This document shows, piece by piece, positions 7,845 through 14,737 of a stretch of DNA of 37,336 nt. The DNA is taken from contig CANFKC010000045.1 of assembly GCA_947447265.1 (NCBI GenBank), positions 1-37,336 on the forward strand, read 5' to 3'. The position numbers and the translations under genes are program-made. Every line of letters begins with the position of its first letter. Position 1 is the first letter of the stretch. The notes below the pieces were generated by a model. The model was given only the letters and a program-made list of their open reading frames with translations. It searched no databases and was not told the DNA's origin. This stretch comes from Chitinophagaceae bacterium. GTDB taxonomy: Bacteria; Bacteroidota; Bacteroidia; Chitinophagales; Chitinophagaceae.

Positions 7845-7934
7845 GAACGCCGGTTTTGAATGGTTTCTATTGTGTTTCGCCGGACGGAATCCGGCTACCC
7901 GTTATGCCGTAGGAACATCCTACGGCAAACATAG
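7845..7934. repeat. 90-bp palindromic repeat, copy 2
   Basis: Direct repeat of 7651-7740 with the same two hairpins. Together with the central stem-loop the unit spans 7651-7934 and fills most of the 470-base gap 7542-8011, which holds no convincing gene. Confidence 0.8.
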
Positions 7935-7965
7935 TGTGTTGGGAGTTCACACAGCTACCAAAACA

Positions 7966-7991
7966 ACAAAGGAGCCAATAGGCTCCTTTGT
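7966..7991 (-). terminator. Terminator of the zinc-ribbon/Nif3 operon
   Basis: An 11-base perfect stem (ACAAAGGAGCC / GGCTCCTTTGT) with loop AATA, followed on the minus strand by a T-rich stretch (TGTTTTGG). It begins 20 bases after the stop of the gene at 8012. Confidence 0.75.
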
Positions 7992-8011
7992 AAAATATGC
8001 TGTGTTCTTAA

Positions 8012-8767
8012 TTACTTAATGTTCACTTTATCATTCAGGTCAGTATCAACCAAAATACGGCCGCAATGTTCGCACACAATGATTTTTTTGTGCTGGCGAA
8101 TTTCGCTCTGGCGCTGTGGAGGGATCACGTTAAAGCAACCACCACAAGAATCACGCATTACCGGAACAACGGCTAAACCATTACGGTAGCTGGTGCGGAT
8201 ACGGTCGTAAGCTGTAAGCAAACGTGGGTCTACTTTTTCCTTAGCTTCGTTTGACCTTTCTGCCAGTACTTTTTCTTCTTTATCAGTTTCAATAGTGATC
8301 TTTTCCAGTTCAGCACGCTTTACTTTCAGCGACTCTTCCACATCACTTATTTTTTCCTGGGTTTTGATCTGCATGTTAGTGCGGTCCCTCAGGTCGAAAG
8401 TTGCATCTTTGATGTGCTTGTCGTTAAGCCTCACCTCAAGTTCCTGCATTTCCATTTCTTTATTAATGGCTTCGAACTCGCGGTTATTCTTAACGTTGTC
8501 CTGCTGCTTCTCATACTTCTTTATTAAAGCCTGGGCATCTTTTTTAGCTTCGGTCTTATTGTCAATAAAGGCATTGATGGTAGCTATTTCAGAATCAAAA
8601 TTATTGATGCGCGTTTGTAAACCAGCTATTTCATCTTCGAGGTCCTTTACTTCCATTGGTAGTTCGCCCTTCAGGGTATGGATCTCATCTATTTTTGAGT
8701 CGATCTTCTGTAGAGAGAGGACTGCGATGAGTTTTTCCTCAACCGAAAAGTCTTTAACATTGGCCAT
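8012..8767 (-). CDS. Coiled-coil C4 zinc-ribbon protein (DUF164-like)
   Basis: The 251-residue protein has a long, highly charged coiled coil over about residues 15-185 and then a C-terminal zinc ribbon with two CxxC pairs (Cys208/211 and Cys232/235) around VIPPQRQSEIRQHKKIIVC. This is the layout of the widespread DUF164 family, linked in the literature to nucleic-acid or secretion-related roles. No enzymatic residues are evident. Its ATG at 8767 is one base after the stop of the Nif3-like gene, so translation is probably coupled. Nif3-like and zinc-ribbon genes are frequent neighbours in many phyla, suggesting a shared but still undefined job. Confidence 0.88.
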   Translation of the reverse strand: MANVKDFSVEEKLIAVLSLQKIDSKIDEIHTLKGELPMEVKDLEDEIAGLQTRINNFDSEIATINAFIDNKTEAKKDAQALIKKYEKQQDNVKNNREFEAINKEMEMQELEVRLNDKHIKDATFDLRDRTNMQIKTQEKISDVEESLKVKRAELEKITIETDKEEKVLAERSNEAKEKVDPRLLTAYDRIRTSYRNGLAVVPVMRDSCGGCFNVIPPQRQSEIRQHKKIIVCEHCGRILVDTDLNDKVNIK

Positions 8768-8768
8768 A

Positions 8769-9869
8769 TCAGCAAAAATATTTTACGGGATTAGTTAATA
8801 CGTTAGATAAACGAACTGCAAAATTAGGGAATTTTTTCTTTAAAACCGATTCAAATATTTCAGGCGTAAATTGTTCGGTTTCGTAGTGGCCAATATCGGC
8901 AATTATTATTTTGCCTTCGGCATCAAAAAACTGGTGGTATTTAAAGTCGCCGGTAATAAAGATATCCGCTTTTGCGGCAATGGCGTCATTCAGTAAAAAG
9001 CTACCTGAGCCACCACAAAGCGCCACGCGCTCTATATTATAGCCGGGCATGTGCGTATGCCTGATACATTCCGCCTTCATTTGCGTGCGTACCAGGTTCA
9101 GGAAGGTGCGCTCCTGCATAGGGGTGGGCAATGTACCAATCAGTCCGGCACCTATCTGCTGGTTAATATTAGTTAACGGTATTATTTCGTAGGCAACTTC
9201 TTCATAGCTATGGGCCAGGCGTAACGCGTTCAGCACAGCTTGTTCGGTGTGTTTTTCTATTAATACCTCTATTTTTACTTCCTGCACCGTTTCCCTGGCT
9301 CCGCCCGCTGTGCCAATTGCTGGGCTGGCATTGGCTGCGGGTCTGAAACTGCCCAGCCCGGGGCTGTTAAAGCTGCATTCAGAATAATTGCCAATATTGC
9401 CGGCACCTGCAGCAAATAGTGCGTCGCGTACCTTATCGGCAATATTTACCGGTGCGTAAGTATACAATTTGCTCAACGTCCCGCTTTTGGGTGCCAGTAT
9501 CCGGGTGTTTATCAGGCCCAGTTTTTCGGCTATTTTAGCGTTAACCCCTGCCATCATATTATCGAGGTTGGTATGGGCGGCATATATGGTTATGTCGTTC
9601 TTAATTGCTTTTTGAATAATCCGCTCCACATAGTTGCGCCCCGCAATGCGTTTTAGTCCTGAAAATATGAGCGGGTGGTGGGCTATTATCGTATTACAAT
9701 GTAACTGCATGGCCTCTGCCAGTACTTCTTCAGTTACATCGAGCGTGAGCAAAACGCCGGTGACTTCCATATTCATATCACCGACCTGTATCCCGCAGTT
9801 ATCATAACTTTCCTGATACATTATCGGGGCAATTTCTTCTATGGCGGCAGTTATTTCTTTTACGAGCAT
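8769..9869 (-). CDS. Nif3-like dinuclear metal centre protein (YbgI family)
   Basis: The 366-residue protein has the metal-binding motifs of the Nif3/YbgI family: IAHHPLIFSGLKR with His64-His65, AAHTNLDNMMAGVN with Asp103, and the C-terminal ITGDFKYHQF and IADIGHYETEQF, which complete a two-metal site. It is longer than the roughly 250-residue E. coli YbgI because of a middle insertion at about 130-240, as in the longer Gram-positive and Bacteroidota members with a PII/CutA-like insert. These proteins form toroidal hexamers. Often labelled GTP cyclohydrolase I type 2, their physiological substrate is uncertain. It is the first gene of a two-gene operon with the zinc-ribbon protein. Confidence 0.92.
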   Translation of the reverse strand: MLVKEITAAIEEIAPIMYQESYDNCGIQVGDMNMEVTGVLLTLDVTEEVLAEAMQLHCNTIIAHHPLIFSGLKRIAGRNYVERIIQKAIKNDITIYAAHTNLDNMMAGVNAKIAEKLGLINTRILAPKSGTLSKLYTYAPVNIADKVRDALFAAGAGNIGNYSECSFNSPGLGSFRPAANASPAIGTAGGARETVQEVKIEVLIEKHTEQAVLNALRLAHSYEEVAYEIIPLTNINQQIGAGLIGTLPTPMQERTFLNLVRTQMKAECIRHTHMPGYNIERVALCGGSGSFLLNDAIAAKADIFITGDFKYHQFFDAEGKIIIADIGHYETEQFTPEIFESVLKKKFPNFAVRLSNVLTNPVKYFC

Positions 9870-9901
9870 AGTAGGGGAGGCCCTTGTGTTTTGGCTGGAT
9901 G

Positions 9902-9909
9902 CAAAGGTA
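9902..9909 (-). promoter_or_regulatory. -7 box of the Nif3/zinc-ribbon operon
   Basis: TACCTTTG on the minus strand is an exact TAnnTTTG match, 32 bases before the ATG at 9869. No TTG is seen at the usual distance upstream. Confidence 0.4.
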
Positions 9910-9971
9910 ATACCAGGAATCGATATTGGGGCTGGTTGTGGGATTTGCGGATGCTGACTCTATCATTAGAA

Positions 9972-10050
9972 GTTTGAATCCCGAAGGGATGATATTGTTG
10001 CAGTAGGTTTTATTGGTGTTTGCAAACCCCGAATGGGGAAATAGAAAACG
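9972..10050. repeat. Non-coding hairpin repeat of the CCCGAAGGG type
   Basis: Two hairpins about 49 bases apart, ATCCC-GAA-GGGAT (9978-9990) and CCCC-GAAT-GGGG (10027-10038), lie in the 387-base gap 9870-10256. A half copy in the opposite sense occurs near 10074-10087 (CGTTCGGGATTGG). I recall very similar CCCGAAGGG intergenic elements as common in Bacteroidota genomes. Nothing else in this gap is supported as a gene. Confidence 0.5.
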
Positions 10051-10198
10051 GAGTTGAGGGTGAGATATGTCACATCGTTCGGGATTGGACATAGTGTCAC
10101 TAGAACGAGCCCAGTCCGCAAGAGGGTTTTGACTGCCGTTGCAAAGGACAACAGCAAGAGGGGAGGACGGTATTCATTCAGACCCGTATAGCACAAAC

Positions 10199-10228
10199 AA
10201 AAACCGCCCCGGAATACGGAGCGGTTTA
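10199..10228 (-). terminator. Terminator of the T9SS cargo gene
   Basis: On the minus strand AAACCGCTCCG and CGGGGCGGTTT pair with one mismatch around a short ATTC-type loop, followed by TTTTTGTTTG. It starts about 30 bases after the stop codon at 10257. Confidence 0.75.
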
Positions 10229-10256
10229 AAGTACTTCGTGCGAGGCACGGATAATA

Positions 10257-11321
10257 TTATTGTATTACTACTTTTTTGATCATTGTTTCAGAACCAGACT
10301 GAATACGCACGAAATACATGCCTTTAGCTAAAGACGAAGTATTGTAGGTAATATGCTGTGTACCTGAAGCGGTAACATTTGAAATTTCAGCTACTTCCCT
10401 GCTGGTCATGTCCAGTAGGCTGATGCGTACTTTTTCGTTTGAAGTGCCGTCGAACTGAATGTTCAATTCGCTGGTTGCAGGGTTAGGATATAACGCTAAT
10501 GAATTTTCAATCGTATGCATAGTAGCTATAGAAAGCGGATACCTTTTAGCGTAAGCAACTGTTTTCTGGTGTATTGGCCCGCCTGTACCTGTAGGTCCGG
10601 ATACCTGATCAAGATAGGCAATAGTAAGTAATGCACTGTGATAGCCTGCCATGTACCAGGAATAGGTATTAATAGTGAAGCCCGCTCCTACTGCCATAGA
10701 AACAATGTAAGTACTATCAACGAAAGCCTGGGTTGTATGTACCCTTAGTACGCCAGTATCAATAACTCCACCTGGTAACTTCAAAGTTCCCCAACCGTCT
10801 ACTACAACATGTGCTGTACCAGACTCTGTTCCTACAAATGGAGTGCCGAGATAGTTAGCGCTAATGGAGCCTGCATAGGCATCGTTAAAGCTATCCAGGT
10901 AGGTAACCGGGTAATGTAATTGGTCTAACGCATTGGTAAACTTAGCATTTTGAGTTGTACTGTGATAATACCCGTTCTGCGAAAACTTACTACTATTTGC
11001 GATATAAAAATTGAGCGTCGTATCGATTATTGACAGCGTCTTAGAAGCGATTGTGCTTCCCGGGAACATTGATGCATGAGGAGCTCCTGCATAGGCAATA
11101 GACACAACGGTATCGTAGTGGGACATAGTTAGAATAGTACTGTAATCCCATGTTATATTGGCACCGCCGCTCATTGCTGTTACAGCGGTTGTGTCGCATG
11201 TTACAGAAACAAATGCGTCATTCACCAGTGGATTAAGGTTTACGTCTGTCAAAACTGCCTGGGCGAAAGAGGGAGCTGATGCGCCGGCCAATAACAGTGC
11301 TGCAAGGAAATGTTTTTTCAT
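10257..11321 (-). CDS. Secreted protein with a T9SS type A C-terminal sorting domain
   Basis: The 354-residue product has a signal peptide (MKKHFLAALLLAGASAPSFA-Q) and a C-terminal sorting domain from about residue 276 (LALYPNPATSELNIQF, LLDMTSREVAEI, LAKGMYFVRIQSG, MIKKVVIQ). This tail directs cargo through the type IX system and is usually removed during attachment to the surface. The central part (about 22-275) is rich in Thr, Ser, Tyr and Asp, probably all-beta, and shows no catalytic motif I recognise. It is monocistronic: its own terminator follows, and a weak -7 box precedes it. Confidence 0.9.
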   Translation of the reverse strand: MKKHFLAALLLAGASAPSFAQAVLTDVNLNPLVNDAFVSVTCDTTAVTAMSGGANITWDYSTILTMSHYDTVVSIAYAGAPHASMFPGSTIASKTLSIIDTTLNFYIANSSKFSQNGYYHSTTQNAKFTNALDQLHYPVTYLDSFNDAYAGSISANYLGTPFVGTESGTAHVVVDGWGTLKLPGGVIDTGVLRVHTTQAFVDSTYIVSMAVGAGFTINTYSWYMAGYHSALLTIAYLDQVSGPTGTGGPIHQKTVAYAKRYPLSIATMHTIENSLALYPNPATSELNIQFDGTSNEKVRISLLDMTSREVAEISNVTASGTQHITYNTSSLAKGMYFVRIQSGSETMIKKVVIQ

Positions 11322-11374
11322 AATTTTTAAAGGTTTACCTGAGTGGTTTGTGATGAGTGTTAAAAATAATTGAG

Positions 11375-11382
11375 CGAAGATA
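11375..11382 (-). promoter_or_regulatory. Weak -7 box ahead of the T9SS cargo gene
   Basis: TATCTTCG on the minus strand differs from TAnnTTTG at one base and lies 53 bases before the ATG at 11321. The same octamer occurs in the better candidate promoter at 30330. No TTG partner was found. Confidence 0.25.
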
Positions 11383-11583
11383 ATATTTAATTCACACTTT
11401 GAAAGCGTGGTTTTGAAATGTAGGAGGCTAGCCTGGTGATTCCCGGTGCAGTTTCATAGAGATGGGGTTTGGGGTGTACAATTGGGTTTATACATTATTC
11501 TCAGCAATAATAATGCCAAATATGTGAAATGATTAACAGAATTTTATTTGTCAACTTCTTAATATTGCAGTTGCTATCGTAAA

Positions 11584-11955
11584 ATGGTCAAAATCCGCAT
11601 ATATTTCCTGCAAATCATCGGCATTATTATGCTGTTAGCAGGTTATTTGTTAAGCGACCGCCCCGATAGTGAGTCGGTAATGCATTTTGACCTTTCCTCT
11701 ACTCACATTATCTCAGGTGCCAAACACGGCGGGAACGATAAAGTTAAGCTCACCAATGTCAATCCTGAAAGTAAAGGTCATCACCACAAGCATAGAACCG
11801 TAAAGACGTTTTCCTTTAGTGTAATTCTACCTAAGCCGATTGCTGTTTTTTGCTACATACCCATATTGTCTACAAGGCACACTACCTTCTTTTCACAAAA
11901 CTATATTTTCCTTTACGCTAAGGAAATTAATCCGCCCCCTCCCAAGGTCTGCTAA
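11584..11955 (+). CDS. Small exported His-rich protein ahead of the heavy-metal efflux operon
   Basis: The 123-residue product starts with a hydrophobic segment (IYFLQIIGIIMLLAGYLL) that would act as signal or anchor. A polar middle carries GHHHKHR, and a C-terminal half ends in INPPPPKVC. The ending resembles short Bacteroidota proteins that sit next to metal-efflux genes and end in a Pro-rich, PPK-like tail, although the cysteine cluster of those families is absent apart from the final Cys. It is co-directional with czcCBA, 138 bases upstream of czcC, and may be in the same transcript. A periplasmic metal-binding or metal-sensing accessory role is inference from the His cluster and the neighbourhood. 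Confidence 0.6.
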   Translation: MVKIRIYFLQIIGIIMLLAGYLLSDRPDSESVMHFDLSSTHIISGAKHGGNDKVKLTNVNPESKGHHHKHRTVKTFSFSVILPKPIAVFCYIPILSTRHTTFFSQNYIFLYAKEINPPPPKVC

Positions 11956-12093
11956 TTTCTTAAAATATTTAGTTGTACGGCTACATATCGCTGCTGAGCG
12001 TTTTACGTATAACTAAATAACGGGCGCTGCTATCTATTAGTTTGACTACCAGCGCGCCGCAGATTTTTCCTCATTTTCATAAAATACTTTATC

Positions 12094-13395
12094 ATGCTTT
12101 TATTCAAGCGTGCAAAACGTATGCAAATTTTATTTTGCCTATGTTTTCTGCAACCGTTATGGTTATGTGCGCAGGAAATTCCGGTGGTCGATACCATGAA
12201 GGTATCGCTACAGCAGGTCGAAAAGATCTTCCTCGATAGTAACCTGCAACTCCTGGCTGAACATTACAATATAAAGTCGGCCAGTGCATTGGTTGATCAG
12301 GCCAAAAAATGGGACAATCCGTTACTCATCACTGACCAGAACGTTTATACCAACAGGCGTTTTTTCCACCACGGAAATACGCAAAATGGAGTAGAGGATG
12401 GCCAGTTTTTTGTGCAGATAGAACAGTTAATTAAAACGGCCGGCAAGCGCGGCAAGCAAGTGGCCATGGCCAACACCAACGTAAGTATTGCCGAATGGCA
12501 GTTCAAGTCGGTGATGCGCAGCTTACGAGCCGCCTTGGTGAAAGATTTCTACAACATAGCGCAGCTACGTGGCAACGCCTTACTCTATAATAACAATATG
12601 GAGCGCTTACTGCGTCTGGAAGCCGGAATGGAAAAGGAGCTGGCTGCAGGCAACATAGCCCGTAAAGAATATGTGCGGGTTGAGGCGCTGATTATAGTGT
12701 TGCGTCATGATATGATCGATAACGAGAAGGACCTTTCTGACGCGGAAAGTGAATTAAAAACACTACTGCAGATGCCGCGCAATGTGTTTATTGTTCCCGA
12801 CGTTGAAAACCTGGAACCCGCAGCTGATGTTAAAATGAACCTGCTTACGCTGCTCGATTCTGCTCGGGCTAATAATCCTGACTATATGCAGCAGGTATAC
12901 GAATTGCAGTACAATAAACAGAATGTAAGGTTGCAAAAAGCCCTGGCAGTGCCTGATCTTACTGTAGGTCCCGAATTTGACCAGTCTTCAAATTATACTT
13001 CCAACTATTATGGTTTAACACTCTCGCTGCCGTTGCCGATTTTCGACAGGAACAAAGGAAACATCAGGTCGGCCGGCTACCTGGTACAAAGGGAGGAAGC
13101 GTTGCTGAAGCAGGCAGATGTGAAATTACAAAATGACGTAATGAATGCCTACCACAAATTGTTGCTCAACATTAATCTCTCGAACGATGCTGACACCTGC
13201 TTCTATAAAGACTATTACGACCTCTTCAATAACATAATAGAAAGCTACAACAAGAGGCAGATCAGCATGATTGAGTTCCTGGAATATTTTACTGACTACC
13301 AGGAAGTGAGGAAAAACCAGCTGAAACAGGTTTACAACCTGCGCATGTCAAAAGAAGAGCTGAACGAGGCTGTGGGTATTGATGTGGTGAAGTAG
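12094..13395 (+). CDS. czcC: Outer-membrane efflux protein, TolC/CzcC family
   Basis: The 433-residue protein has a signal peptide (cleavage likely after LCA, before QEIPV) and the two long helical hairpin repeats of TolC-type channels, with the usual motifs KAALADQAKKWDNPLL-like (about 65-80) and an internal repeat including LSLPLPIFDRNKGNI at about 305-320. It forms the outer-membrane duct of a tripartite efflux pump. The 12094 ATG gives a basic n-region; the ATG at 12121 would also leave a signal peptide, so the start is uncertain by nine codons. It is the first of three pump genes; a heptamer array separates it from the adaptor gene. Confidence 0.9.
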   Translation: MLLFKRAKRMQILFCLCFLQPLWLCAQEIPVVDTMKVSLQQVEKIFLDSNLQLLAEHYNIKSASALVDQAKKWDNPLLITDQNVYTNRRFFHHGNTQNGVEDGQFFVQIEQLIKTAGKRGKQVAMANTNVSIAEWQFKSVMRSLRAALVKDFYNIAQLRGNALLYNNNMERLLRLEAGMEKELAAGNIARKEYVRVEALIIVLRHDMIDNEKDLSDAESELKTLLQMPRNVFIVPDVENLEPAADVKMNLLTLLDSARANNPDYMQQVYELQYNKQNVRLQKALAVPDLTVGPEFDQSSNYTSNYYGLTLSLPLPIFDRNKGNIRSAGYLVQREEALLKQADVKLQNDVMNAYHKLLLNINLSNDADTCFYKDYYDLFNNIIESYNKRQISMIEFLEYFTDYQEVRKNQLKQVYNLRMSKEELNEAVGIDVVK

Positions 13396-13400
13396 GATAG

Positions 13401-13477
13401 AGTCGTAAGTCATAAGTCGTAACTCGTAAGTCAGGAGACTGATGACTGAGAATTGCCGATTGCCAACTGTAGACTGG
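13401..13477. repeat. Degenerate heptanucleotide array within the efflux operon
   Basis: About eleven consecutive 7-base units (AGTCGTA, AGTCATA, AGTCGTA, ACTCGTA, AGTCAGG, AGACTGA, TGACTGA and so on) fill half of the 157-base gap between czcC and czcB. The unit drifts from AGTCGTA-like to ATTGCCG-like. The same unit length is seen in the longer array at 32786. Confidence 0.7.
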
Positions 13478-13552
13478 CTATTCCTCTTGCGCCAGGCTTC
13501 GATTGCAGAAATGAAACAATATTAGAAACAAGTAAAATATTAATACTGAAAG

Positions 13553-14644
13553 ATGAGAAATTCAATCCTGATGGCTTTTGTTGCTTTGGTTCTTCTCGCG
13601 TCATGCGAACACAAAGAAGCCGCGATAGAAGAAAATAAAAAGTTTGTGCTGAGCGATTCCATGATGCACATGATAGCAATTGATACCGTAACCGAATGCC
13701 AGATAACAGATGAGCTGAAGTTGGGCGGTGAAATCAGTTTCAACGAAAATAATGTGGTCAAGGTGTTTCCGAGAGTGAGCGGACAGGTAGTGGAAGCGCG
13801 TGTTTCCCTCGGCGACAAAGTTACTAAGGGACAAACGTTGGCCGTAATTAAGAGTGCAGATATTGCAGGTATTTATGACGACCTGAGCAGCGCTAATGCT
13901 GACGTTTCCATCGCGAAACGCCATATGGATAATGCGGAATCACTATTCAAAAATGGTATCAGTAGCGAACGGGAATACAATGAGGCAAAGCAGAATTATG
14001 AAAAAGCACTGGCAGCCCGTAATAAAGTACAGTCCCTTATCAATATTAACGGCGGAGGCAAGGCTTCGGCAGGCGGACAATACCTCCTCACCGCACCCAT
14101 TGATGGCTACATAGTAGAAAAGAAGATTGCGGCAGGTGCATTTATAAGGCCCGATATGACCGATAATCTGTTCATTATCTCCGACCTTAAAAACGTATGG
14201 GTAAATGCTGATGTGTATGAAACAGACATAGCCCGTATTAAAGAAGGGAATAACGTAAAAGTTGTTTCGGTAGCCTATCCTGACAAAGTATTTACCGGGG
14301 TAATTAATAAGGTAAGCCAGGTGCTCGACCCGCAAAGCAAATCAATGCGGGTGCGCATTAACCTTGAAAATAAAGATATGCTGCTGAAGCCTGAAATGTT
14401 TGTGAAGGTGGTGGTGGACAATGAAGGCACCAGTAAGGTTACCTGTGTAGCTACTTCAGCAATTCTGCCGCAGGATAATAAAAACTATGTGGTAGTCTAC
14501 AACAGCAAAAGTGATGTAAAATTAGCAGAGGTTGATGTTATCAAAACCGTTGGCGAGAGAACATACCTGCGTGGCGGCGTAAATGTGGGTGATAAAGTAA
14601 TCAGCAAGCACCAGCTATTCATTTTCACCCAGCTGTCGGAATAA
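13553..14644 (+). CDS. czcB: Periplasmic adaptor (membrane fusion) lipoprotein, CzcB/CusB family
   Basis: The 363-residue product starts with a lipoprotein signal ending in LLASC (Cys18), so it is anchored in the inner membrane. It then shows the typical membrane-fusion order: barrel-sandwich half (FPRVSGQVVEARVSLGDKVT), a helical hairpin (SIAKRHMDNAESLFKNG, then EYNEAKQNYEKALAARN), the second sandwich half (APIDGYIVEKKIAAGAFI) and a beta-barrel domain (VWVNADVYETDIARIKEG). It links the RND pump to the outer-membrane channel and may pass metal ions. No His-rich N-terminal metal-binding region is present. It is 93 bases upstream of the pump gene and clearly part of the same operon. Confidence 0.93.
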   Translation: MRNSILMAFVALVLLASCEHKEAAIEENKKFVLSDSMMHMIAIDTVTECQITDELKLGGEISFNENNVVKVFPRVSGQVVEARVSLGDKVTKGQTLAVIKSADIAGIYDDLSSANADVSIAKRHMDNAESLFKNGISSEREYNEAKQNYEKALAARNKVQSLININGGGKASAGGQYLLTAPIDGYIVEKKIAAGAFIRPDMTDNLFIISDLKNVWVNADVYETDIARIKEGNNVKVVSVAYPDKVFTGVINKVSQVLDPQSKSMRVRINLENKDMLLKPEMFVKVVVDNEGTSKVTCVATSAILPQDNKNYVVVYNSKSDVKLAEVDVIKTVGERTYLRGGVNVGDKVISKHQLFIFTQLSE

Positions 14645-14737
14645 GCTGCTTACAACTCACATTACTGGTACGCGGCAGCGCCGGTACCAGGTCCAAATTT
14701 TTCAATAATTCACAGTAATTATTAAACAACATTCTGA

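Noticed and set aside
7651-7934. Possible insertion sequence
   Set aside because: The repeats are direct rather than inverted termini, the span has no transposase frame and is too short for an autonomous element.
8295-8798. 167-residue plus-strand frame rich in Ser and Leu
   Set aside because: Antisense of the coiled-coil zinc-ribbon gene; Ser/Leu-rich content is the usual shadow of a Glu/Lys-rich helix.
9802-10196. Two minus-strand frames in the Nif3 upstream gap
   Set aside because: They cross the hairpin repeats and the start of the Nif3-like gene and show no domain or start context.
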